Made by a program: the position numbers and the translations under genes. A stretch of DNA of 5,581 nucleotides from Alphaproteobacteria bacterium. GTDB lineage: Bacteria > Pseudomonadota > Alphaproteobacteria > UBA2136 > JALTLI01. The DNA is taken from assembly GCA_027005635.1 (NCBI GenBank), contig JALTLI010000077.1, positions 1 through 5,581 on the forward strand. Direction: 5' to 3'. Numbering within the stretch: the first letter of the stretch is position 1; each line of letters begins with the position of its first letter. This document shows positions 1-5,581 of this stretch, piece by piece. The notes under the pieces are model-generated. The model saw only the letters and a list, made by a program, of their open reading frames with translations, did not search any database and was not told the origin of the DNA.

Positions 1-1067
1 ATATTTACTTCTGCTTGAGTTAAACCAGATTCTCTTACTAGTACATCTATTTTTGTGGGTGTGGAAGAAAGCATGCTTTCTATTGATTGAACAATGTTTT
101 CAGATACTTCTTCTTGTAATGCTTCTTCTTCAATAACTTCAAGTATATTTATTTGAGAAGACTGCTGTTTATTTTTTTGTAAAACAGGAGGAGTAAAACT
201 TTGTGGTAAGTTTTCTAAAATATCTTCCATTGTTTCTAAGATATGTGCGCCTTGTTTAATTAGGTAATTAGGCCCACCTGCGCGTATATCACGGGGGCTA
301 CCAGGTACGGCAAATACTTCTCTTCCTTGTTCTAGGGCGCATTTTGCTGTTATTAATGAACCAGAGCGTTTTTGTGCTTCTATCACAGCTATACCAACAC
401 TTATTCCAGAAATTATACGGTTTCTTCTGGGGAAATGAGTTGCTTTTGGTATCATACCTAAGGGCATTTCAGATATTACACAACCATTTTCACTAATGGC
501 TTCATGCAGAAGGTCATTTTCTGGTGGATAAATAAAATCTACTCCGCCAGCAAGCACAGCGATGGTTTTACCTTGTGCTTTTATTGCCCCTTTGTGGGCG
601 GAGGTATCAATTCCACGTGCCATGCCAGAAGTAATTACAAAATTTTCTTTAACCAAAAATGAGGTTATTTCTTCTGTAAATGTTCGGTTACCCGCAGATG
701 AATTCCGTGTTCCTACAATTCCGAATGATTTTTGTTTAAGAGTTTGGCTGTTACCTATAACACTTAAAACTGGTGGAGCATCATGGATATGTTTTAAAAG
801 TTCAGGATATTCTTCATTATGAATAAATACAAATTTACCCCCCATAGCAGTTAGTTTTTTGTGTTCCTCTTCAATTTTATCAATTGGAGTAGGTGTTAAT
901 ATTTTACGTTTTCTTTTTGCACACAAATTTGATAAATCAGCAACTGCTTCTACAGCGGTTGGGTAAAGTTCCATTAAACTATTAAATGATACTGGCCCAA
1001 CTCCGCTAGTGCGGATTAGCTGTAGAATGGCCTTTTCTTCGGCGCTTAATTGCTGTTTTTCTACCAC
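1..1067 (-). CDS. dprA: DNA processing protein DprA (Smf), 3' end cut by window edge
   Basis: DprA binds incoming single-stranded DNA in the cytoplasm during natural transformation and loads RecA onto it. The window holds 355 codons; the C-terminal end lies beyond position 1. I translated it by hand from the reverse strand. Residues about 10-60 look like the N-terminal helix-hairpin-helix/SAM-like part (SGVGPVSFNSL). The Rossmann-fold core spans about 79-288, with IVGTRNSS (117-124), SGMARGIDTSAH (147-158), FPRRNRIISG (212-221), RSGSLITA (234-241) and VPGSPRD (254-260). An acidic linker (about 300-325) leads into the start of a winged-helix DML1-like domain (from about 325). The start is GTG at 1067-1065. 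It shares its G with the pyk TAG stop, and the same frame has a stop at 1100-1098 with no ATG between, so GTG is the only sensible start and translation is probably coupled to pyk. No strong Shine-Dalgarno is seen. Family assignment is secure; a role in active transformation in this organism is inferred. Confidence 0.95.
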   Translation of the reverse strand, partial: MVEKQQLSAEEKAILQLIRTSGVGPVSFNSLMELYPTAVEAVADLSNLCAKRKRKILTPTPIDKIEEEHKKLTAMGGKFVFIHNEEYPELLKHIHDAPPVLSVIGNSQTLKQKSFGIVGTRNSSAGNRTFTEEITSFLVKENFVITSGMARGIDTSAHKGAIKAQGKTIAVLAGGVDFIYPPENDLLHEAISENGCVISEMPLGMIPKATHFPRRNRIISGISVGIAVIEAQKRSGSLITAKCALEQGREVFAVPGSPRDIRAGGPNYLIKQGAHILETMEDILENLPQSFTPPVLQKNKQQSSQINILEVIEEEALQEEVSENIVQSIESMLSSTPTKIDVLVRESGLTQAEVN

Positions 1068-2485
1068 TATAAAGTAGCTACTCTTAGGGTGTTTGTGCTA
1101 CCTGGTGTACCAAATGGGATACCAGCAGTTATAACAATGTTTTGTCCTTTTCTACCAATTCCAGAATTCATTACATTTCTTGTAGAGTGTTCAACTAAAT
1201 GACCAACATCTTCAGGAACATCATCGCAATAACAAGTAACACCCCATGTTAAAGCTAGTCTTCTAGCTGTTTTAGCATAAGGAGTAAGTACAATAATTGG
1301 TTGAACAGGGCGCTGACGTGACATACGCAAAGCAGTGCTACCAGATTCAGTTAAGGTAACAAGAGCACAAACTTTTAAATTTTCTGCAACTTTGTAAGCA
1401 GCATTAGCTATTGAATCACCAATACTATCTTTTTTAACTTCTGGTCTTCTTGCATCCATTAATGGAACCCAAGCGTTAGAGCGTTCTGCTCTACGAATAA
1501 CTGCATCCATTGTTGTAACTGCTTCTAGTGGATAACTACCAGCGGCACTTTCGGCTGAAAGCATTAAAGCATCTGCTCCTTCAAATGTTGCGTTTGCGAC
1601 ATCAGAAACTTCTGCTCTTGTTGGGCTGGCGTTGTTAATCATACTTTCTAGCATTTGAGTTGCAACAATAACTGGTTTACCTGCTATTCTGCACTTAGAT
1701 ATTAAGCGTTTTTGAATGGAAGGAACTTCTTCTAGTGGACATTCAACACCTAAATCTCCTCTAGCAACCATAATTGCATCTGTTTCTTTGATTATATCAT
1801 CAATTCTATCTACGGCATTTGGCATTTCAATTTTAGCAATAACTCCAGCCTTACCTTGGATACGGGCTTTAACTTCAATTATATCACCAACATTTTGGAC
1901 AAATGATAAAGCTACCCAATCAACATTTTTAGATAAACCAAATTCCAAATCTTTTATATCTTTAGAAGTAAGGGCAGACATAGGTAAATCAACACCTGGT
2001 AAGTTAACACCTTTACGGCTACTTACTGTTCCGCTAGAAGTAACTTCTGCTTCAACAAAGCCCTTGCCTGTTTTAATAACTTTTAAGCGAACTATTCCAT
2101 CATTAATATAAATTTTATCATCTTTTTTAAGAACATCTAAAATTTCTTTGTGGGGTAAGTATGCTCTTTCTTTGGTGCCTTCTGTTTTGTCATCATCTAG
2201 ACGAAAAATATCACCTACTTCAAGTTTTACGGCTTTTTCCATTACTCCTAAGCGAATTTTTGGCCCTTGTAAATCTTGGATAATTGCAATGTGCCTGTTT
2301 AGTTTTTTAGATACTTGTCTAATCATATCAATTGATTTTTCATGGACACTGTGATCACCATGAGAAAAGTTTAACCTAAAGGCATCAACTCCTGATTCAA
2401 TTAATTTTTCTACCATTTCTAAAGACGCTGTTGCTGGCCCGATTGTTGCCAAAATACGCGCATGTCTTTCACGTAATTTAATCAT
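1067..2485 (-). CDS. pyk: Pyruvate kinase
   Basis: Pyruvate kinase is the cytosolic last step of glycolysis, converting phosphoenolpyruvate and ADP to pyruvate and ATP. At 472 residues it has the normal bacterial length. Visible active-site elements are RLNFSHG (37-43; the Arg, Asn and Ser are ligands for phosphate and the monovalent cation), DLQGPKIR (71-78), the B domain at about 80-170, IAKIEMPNA (216-224; Lys218 is the catalytic lysine and Glu220 a metal ligand), ARGDLGVE (241-248; Asp244 is a metal ligand), and the TQMLESM and SPTRAEVSDVANA signatures. The C-terminal allosteric-type domain starts near 350 and contains RPVQPIIVLT and GIPFGTPGSTN. The ATG at 2485 is preceded by AGGA (2499-2496) with a 10-nt gap. 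The gene is first in a leftward unit with dprA, which starts on the last base of its stop codon. A candidate promoter lies about 30 bp upstream. Nothing is broken or missing. Confidence 0.97.
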   Translation of the reverse strand: MIKLRERHARILATIGPATASLEMVEKLIESGVDAFRLNFSHGDHSVHEKSIDMIRQVSKKLNRHIAIIQDLQGPKIRLGVMEKAVKLEVGDIFRLDDDKTEGTKERAYLPHKEILDVLKKDDKIYINDGIVRLKVIKTGKGFVEAEVTSSGTVSSRKGVNLPGVDLPMSALTSKDIKDLEFGLSKNVDWVALSFVQNVGDIIEVKARIQGKAGVIAKIEMPNAVDRIDDIIKETDAIMVARGDLGVECPLEEVPSIQKRLISKCRIAGKPVIVATQMLESMINNASPTRAEVSDVANATFEGADALMLSAESAAGSYPLEAVTTMDAVIRRAERSNAWVPLMDARRPEVKKDSIGDSIANAAYKVAENLKVCALVTLTESGSTALRMSRQRPVQPIIVLTPYAKTARRLALTWGVTCYCDDVPEDVGHLVEHSTRNVMNSGIGRKGQNIVITAGIPFGTPGSTNTLRVATL

Positions 2486-2506
2486 TATTTATTTTTCCTA
2501 AGCTTT

Positions 2507-2535
2507 TTGATATCATATGCATTAATATGTACTAT
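2507..2535 (+). promoter_or_regulatory. Candidate sigma70-like promoter for the chain-length gene/comM unit
   Basis: Reading rightward, TTGATA (2507-2512; 5 of 6 to the -35 consensus) is followed after 17 nt by TACTAT (2530-2535; 4 of 6 to the -10). The transcript would start near 2542, downstream of the ATG at 2527 and upstream of the ATG at 2560, which favours the latter as the true start. It overlaps the opposed pyk promoter and the 2520-2542 inverted repeat. Chance matches are common in DNA of this composition. Confidence 0.38.
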
Positions 2536-2540
2536 ATTAA
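2512..2540 (-). promoter_or_regulatory. Candidate sigma70-like promoter for pyk-dprA
   Basis: Reading leftward, TTAATA (2540-2535; 4 of 6 matches to the -35 consensus) is separated by 17 nt from TATGAT (2517-2512; 5 of 6 to the -10). It would place the transcript start near 2505, leaving a leader of roughly 20 nt that contains the AGGA ribosome site of pyk. This was judged by eye in very AT-rich DNA, where such matches occur by chance. Its support is position: it is in the only gap upstream of pyk. Confidence 0.4.
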
Positions 2541-2542
2541 TG
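2520..2542. repeat. Perfect 9-bp inverted repeat in the divergent promoter region (possible operator)
   Basis: CATTAATAT (2520-2528) and ATATTAATG (2534-2542) are exact reverse complements around the 5-nt centre GTACT. The 14-bp centre-to-centre spacing and dyad symmetry are of the kind bound by dimeric helix-turn-helix repressors. The repeat covers the candidate rightward -10 and the candidate leftward -35. The symmetry is seen directly; the operator role is inference. The arms are nearly all A/T, so coincidence is possible, and no regulator gene is present in the window. Confidence 0.45.
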
Positions 2543-2559
2543 AAAAAAAGAACAGGCTT

Positions 2560-3540
2560 ATGATACATTTTCTTACACTTTTATTTAATTTTTGGAATTA
2601 CAGATACCATATTTTAGTTCCAGCAATTGTTTTTACTATGACTGCTTTATTCATAAGCTTAAGCCAACCTGTGCTTTTTGAAGCAACAACAACTTTGTAC
2701 CTAGATAAAGAAAAAGCTGGTTCTCCATTATTAAAAAATATTACAGAATCTGATCATGAGGCTATTTTGGAAAGAACCTTAAAAGGTGAAAGAGTTTTGC
2801 AAGATACATTACAAGAAGTTGGTTTATTACTTGATGGTGCTTCTCCTGAAACTGAAAAGCGGGTGGTTAATAACTTTGCTAAAAATATTAATTTGGAAGT
2901 ATTGAATGATCATTTAATGCGTATAACCTATGAAAATATTTCACAGCAAAATATTGAAACAATTCTTGAAACATTAAGCTTGAATTTTATTCATGAAATC
3001 CTTGCTCCTGAAAGGTTTAGAACCGAACAGCAGTTATCCTCACTAGCAGAACAAATTAAGTATTATAGTGAAAAAATTAAAATAGCTGAAGAAGCATTAA
3101 AAAATGAGAAGAATTTAGAAAACAAAAAAGGTTCTAATTTGAAAAAAATGGTTTCATTAGAATTTGATATGGAAAAATATATTGCTCAAAAACGTATGGC
3201 ACAAGAAGAATATGATATTTTATTAACTAAAAATAAAAGTTTAGTCTCTCAATATAGCCAAAGCCCAAATGCGGTTTTATGGTTTGTTGAAGCTCCTACT
3301 AAGTTGCCCCAAGTTGCAAATATTCAAAGACACATAAAATATATGTTAACAGGTTTGTTTATTGCCTTAATTTTTAGTGCATTTATTATTGTTTATTCAC
3401 TTATGACTGATAAATCATTACGCACAGAAGAAGAATTTAGAAGGTACTTAGGTTTAAAAGTAATTGGTCATATGCCTAATTTAGGAGATGTTAGAACAGA
3501 AAATAGTTATATTACTGCTAATGTTCGAACAACTATTTAG
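2560..3540 (+). CDS. Wzz/GumC-type polysaccharide chain-length determinant (polysaccharide co-polymerase) protein
   Basis: Proteins of this family sit in the inner membrane with a large periplasmic coiled-coil region and set the length of exported O-antigen, capsule or exopolysaccharide chains. From the ATG at 2560 the product is 326 residues. It has a first membrane segment at about 18-37 (ILVPAIVFTMTALFISL), a periplasmic Wzz-like domain after it (FEATTTLYLD at 40-49), a charged coiled coil at about 150-230, a proline-containing APTKLPQ (245-251), a second membrane segment at about 262-282, and a cytoplasmic tail with EEEFRRYLGLKVIGHMPNL. The tail resembles that preceding the tyrosine kinase domain in GumC/Wzc proteins, but no kinase or Walker motif follows. 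An in-frame ATG at 2527 would add 11 residues. I prefer 2560 because the opening MIHFLTLLFNFWNYRYH resembles XrtA/GumC-type N termini, and because the candidate transcript starts near 2542. Neither start has a good Shine-Dalgarno. It lies 5 nt upstream of comM. The polymer concerned is unknown, and no glycosyltransferase, polymerase or flippase is nearby. Confidence 0.8.
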   Translation: MIHFLTLLFNFWNYRYHILVPAIVFTMTALFISLSQPVLFEATTTLYLDKEKAGSPLLKNITESDHEAILERTLKGERVLQDTLQEVGLLLDGASPETEKRVVNNFAKNINLEVLNDHLMRITYENISQQNIETILETLSLNFIHEILAPERFRTEQQLSSLAEQIKYYSEKIKIAEEALKNEKNLENKKGSNLKKMVSLEFDMEKYIAQKRMAQEEYDILLTKNKSLVSQYSQSPNAVLWFVEAPTKLPQVANIQRHIKYMLTGLFIALIFSAFIIVYSLMTDKSLRTEEEFRRYLGLKVIGHMPNLGDVRTENSYITANVRTTI

Positions 3541-3545
3541 CGCTA

Positions 3546-5060
3546 ATGGTATCACATATTTCAACTATTGCACTTAATGGAATACAAGCGAGCGAAGTAG
3601 ATGTTCAGGTGCAAATTTCTAAGGGTATGTCTGGTTTTCAGATTGTTGGGTTGCCTAATAATACCGTTAGAGAATCCAGAGAAAGAATATATAGTGCCTT
3701 TCATTCATTAGGTATTTCAATACCTGCTAAACGGATTACAGTTAATTTAGCTCCTGCAGATATTTTAAAAGAAGGTAGTCATTATGATTTACCAATTGCT
3801 GTAGGTTTAATGTGTGAAATGGGAATTATTCCTAAAGAAACACAACAAGGTGGCATTTTTATGGGAGAGCTTTCTTTAGATGGTAGCTTGCATTCAGTAA
3901 CAGGTTGTTTGCTTGCGGCTTTGTATGGTGCTAGAAATAATTTAGAAAATATTTATGTGCCAGAAAAAAACGCTAATGAAGCATCTTGGGGTGGTGCGAT
4001 TAATGTTTATGCTATAAAAAACCTGCACACTTTAATTCAACATTTAAAAGGTGAAGAGGTTTTAAATGTACAAAAAATACCAGATATAAACCAAGAAAAA
4101 ATAACTGAGCATCTTGATTTTAAAGATGTAAAAGGGCAAGAAACAGCTAAAAGAGTTGCTGAAATTGCTGCTAGTGGTGGGCATAATATGTTACTTAAAG
4201 GTGTTCCAGGGGCTGGTAAAAGTATGATAGCCCAACGAATGAGTGGTATTTTACCCCCCCTAGAAGCAGAAGAAGCTTTAGAAGTTTCTATGGTTCATTC
4301 TGTATCTGGTTTATTAAATGAAACAGGGCTAGTTAAAAATAGACCATTTAGAAATCCACATCAAAGTGCATCTGCTGTGGCTCTTTGTGGTGGTGGCTTA
4401 AAAGCTAAACCAGGTGAAATGAGCTTGGCTCATTGTGGTGTTTTATTTTTAGATGAATTACCAGAATTTCCACGGACAGTACTAGAAACTTTGCGTCAAC
4501 CGCTAGAAAGTGGTACTGTAACTGTCTCTAGAGCTAATCATCATATAACTTATCCTGCACGGTTTCAGTTAATTGCCGCTATGAACCCTTGCCCTTGTGG
4601 TTACCTAGGACACCCTACAATCCAATGTAATTGTAGTAATAAACAGGTTCAGAATTATAATTCTAGACTTAGCGGTCCATTAATGGATAGAATTGATTTA
4701 CACTTAGATGTTTCAGTAGTTACAGCCGCAGAATTAACCCTACCAACCCCCAAAGAAGGTACCAAGGAAATTGCTAAAAGGGTTCTTTTAGCAAGAAAAA
4801 TTCAACAGCAACGTTATAAAAATACTCCATATACTTGCAATGCAGAGGCAGATGGTAGATATTTAGAAAAAGCTACCAAGCTAGATAAAGAAGGGCAAAA
4901 TATGCTTACTAATGCTATTGAAAGGTTTTCTCTTTCTGCACGGGGGTACCATAGAGTACTAAAGGTAGCTAGAACAATTGCTGATTTAAACAACAACGAA
5001 AATATTCAAAAAGGAGACATAGCAGAAGCGCTAGCTTACCGCTATATTGCAAATGTCTAA
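3546..5060 (+). CDS. comM: ComM/YifB family Mg-chelatase-like AAA+ ATPase (branch-migration helicase)
   Basis: ComM is a cytoplasmic hexameric AAA+ helicase, shown in Vibrio and relatives to drive branch migration and so help integrate transforming DNA. At 504 residues this is full length. Residues 1 to about 165 form the N-terminal ChlI/Lon-protease-like domain (VDVQVQI, FQIVGLPNNTVRESRER, KRITVNLAPAD, GSHYDLPIA). The AAA+ core has Walker A GVPGAGKS (219-226), RPFRNPHQSAS (266-276) and Walker B VLFLDE (299-304). Then come NPCPCGY, a cysteine quartet at 349, 351, 361 and 363, and SRLSGPLMDRIDLHLDV (from 373, with the likely arginine finger region). The C-terminal Mg-chelatase domain ends in the usual sensor-2 region (LSARGYHRVLKVARTIADL). 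The ATG is confirmed by the family-typical opening (STIALNGI...VDVQVQI). It begins 5 nt after the upstream stop, with no clear Shine-Dalgarno, suggesting translational coupling. A run of seven C occurs at 4254-4260. Confidence 0.96.
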   Translation: MVSHISTIALNGIQASEVDVQVQISKGMSGFQIVGLPNNTVRESRERIYSAFHSLGISIPAKRITVNLAPADILKEGSHYDLPIAVGLMCEMGIIPKETQQGGIFMGELSLDGSLHSVTGCLLAALYGARNNLENIYVPEKNANEASWGGAINVYAIKNLHTLIQHLKGEEVLNVQKIPDINQEKITEHLDFKDVKGQETAKRVAEIAASGGHNMLLKGVPGAGKSMIAQRMSGILPPLEAEEALEVSMVHSVSGLLNETGLVKNRPFRNPHQSASAVALCGGGLKAKPGEMSLAHCGVLFLDELPEFPRTVLETLRQPLESGTVTVSRANHHITYPARFQLIAAMNPCPCGYLGHPTIQCNCSNKQVQNYNSRLSGPLMDRIDLHLDVSVVTAAELTLPTPKEGTKEIAKRVLLARKIQQQRYKNTPYTCNAEADGRYLEKATKLDKEGQNMLTNAIERFSLSARGYHRVLKVARTIADLNNNENIQKGDIAEALAYRYIANV

Positions 5061-5082
5061 ATGTTAAGGAAAATCACTATAA

Positions 5083-5529
5083 ATGAGAGTTATTTTAGGA
5101 TTATTATTTTTTATACTAACATTTTCTGCCTACGCAGAAGATTTTAAACCTAAGTTTGTTAGCTTAAAAAACTCTACAACAAATGTTAGGGCTGGTCCTG
5201 GTACACAGTATCCTATTTTGTGGGTATTTAAGCGTAAGGGGTGGCCAGTAAAAGCTATTTCTAAGTATCAATACTGGTACAAAATAATAGATAACGAAGG
5301 AGAAACAGGCTGGATATATAAAAATCTAATTTCTAATACTCATACTGTTATCGTTTCTGTTGGTGAGCCAGCGTTGATGTATCATACTAGTGAGGCTGAT
5401 AAACCTATCATGAAACTTTCTAGCAATGTTATTTTACGTTTGAATAAATGTAACTTATATCTTTGTGAAGTTGCTTATAATAAACGTAGGGGATGGGTAA
5501 GTAAATCTCGTCTGTTAATGGTGGAATAA
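5083..5529 (+). CDS. Exported tandem SH3-like domain protein (COG3807-like)
   Basis: This is a 148-residue protein with an N-terminal signal peptide: a hydrophobic stretch at 3-15, then SAYA with likely cleavage after Ala18, so the mature protein should be periplasmic. Residues about 25-83 form a bacterial SH3-like domain, with the classic TNVRAGPGTQYPIL (33-46), W65 and TGWIYKNLI (75-83). Residues about 89-146 look like a second, more divergent copy, ending in RRGWVSKSRLL (135-145) and carrying Cys123 and Cys128, which could form a disulfide. The layout matches the SH3-like family I recall mainly from Alphaproteobacteria. Such domains often bind peptidoglycan or peptides, but the function here is unknown. 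The ATG follows AAGGA (5066-5070) with a rather long 12-nt gap. It lies 22 nt after comM, and its stop overlaps the next start by one base (TAATG), placing it in the same operon as comM and coaE. Confidence 0.85.
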   Translation: MRVILGLLFFILTFSAYAEDFKPKFVSLKNSTTNVRAGPGTQYPILWVFKRKGWPVKAISKYQYWYKIIDNEGETGWIYKNLISNTHTVIVSVGEPALMYHTSEADKPIMKLSSNVILRLNKCNLYLCEVAYNKRRGWVSKSRLLMVE

Positions 5530-5581
5530 TGACATATATTTTAGGCTTAACAGGTGGTATAGCTAGTGGTAAATCTACAGT
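5529..5581 (+). CDS. coaE: Dephospho-CoA kinase, N-terminal fragment cut by window edge
   Basis: CoaE is the cytosolic last enzyme of coenzyme A synthesis; it phosphorylates the 3'-hydroxyl of dephospho-CoA with ATP. Only 17 full codons are in the window, reading MTYILGLTGGIASGKST, then two bases of what must be a Val, Ala, Gly, Asp or Glu codon (GT means Val). The Walker A P-loop GGIASGKS beginning at residue 9, directly after a short YILGLT beta strand at the very N terminus, is the hallmark of CoaE. The ATG overlaps the preceding TAA by one base, so translation is probably coupled to the SH3 gene. Other P-loop kinases could share the motif, but the whole opening fits CoaE best. Confidence 0.88.
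   Translation, partial: MTYILGLTGGIASGKST

Noticed and set aside
562..822. Open frame of 86 codons on the plus strand
   Set aside because: It lies wholly antisense to dprA, whose conserved motifs occupy this stretch, and its translation shows no recognisable family features.
1716..2354. Open frames on the plus strand (131 and 68 codons)
   Set aside because: Both are antisense to the catalytic core of pyk, which is unmistakably coding, and their low-complexity Ser/Thr/Ile-rich products are typical shadows.
3150..3300. Possible frameshift or fusion in the chain-length gene, suggested by its short length
   Set aside because: The frame is continuous, with coiled coil, proline motif, second membrane segment and tail in the expected order. 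The shorter periplasmic part looks natural.
3537..3546. Ten-base perfect palindrome TTAGCGCTAA across the chain-length gene stop and the first base of the comM start
   Set aside because: It has no loop and cannot form a useful hairpin in RNA. It is short, made from the stop codon plus a few bases, and is probably coincidental.
4814..4996. Open frame of 60 codons on the minus strand
   Set aside because: It is antisense to the conserved C-terminal domain of comM, with no supporting signals.
5027..5082. Possible terminator between comM and the SH3 gene
   Set aside because: The weak AGCG...CGCT pairing lies inside comM and is not followed by a T run. The 22-nt gap holds only a ribosome site, consistent with read-through in one operon.

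Overview
This AT-rich window (about one third G+C by eye) is a compact piece of bacterial chromosome, most likely from an alphaproteobacterium. The clues are the alphaproteobacterial-style DprA signature around PGSPRD-R-GG-N-LI, the pyruvate kinase ending in a PFGTPGSTN motif, and a secreted tandem-SH3 protein of the COG3807 type, a family I know mainly from Alphaproteobacteria. The low G+C suggests a streamlined, marine or host-associated lineage. I cannot name a genus, and the assignment rests on recalled family patterns, not a search.

The layout is two divergent transcription units. The leftward unit (minus strand) is pyk, pyruvate kinase, followed by dprA. The dprA GTG start shares one base with the pyk stop codon, and dprA runs off the left edge. 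The rightward unit (plus strand) is a Wzz/GumC-type polysaccharide chain-length determinant homologue, comM (YifB, a AAA+ branch-migration helicase), a small exported double-SH3 protein, and the first 17 complete codons of coaE (dephospho-CoA kinase), which runs off the right edge. Gaps are 5 nt, 22 nt and a 1-nt overlap, so these four genes are probably one operon. No terminator is visible inside either unit.

The only real intergenic region is the 74 nt between the pyk start (2485) and the preferred start of the chain-length gene (2560). It holds two plausible, overlapping, opposed sigma70-like promoters and a perfect 9-bp inverted repeat (2520-2542). This is the most interesting non-coding signal here and a candidate shared operator.

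Functionally, dprA and comM are both cytoplasmic steps of natural transformation: RecA loading on incoming ssDNA, and branch migration during integration. Here they sit in opposite units on either side of pyk and the chain-length gene. The remaining genes are central metabolism (pyk, coaE) and cell-envelope functions (chain-length protein, SH3 protein). I see no mobile element, CRISPR array, RNA gene or clearly novel multi-gene system. All genes read as intact, apart from those cut by the window edges.
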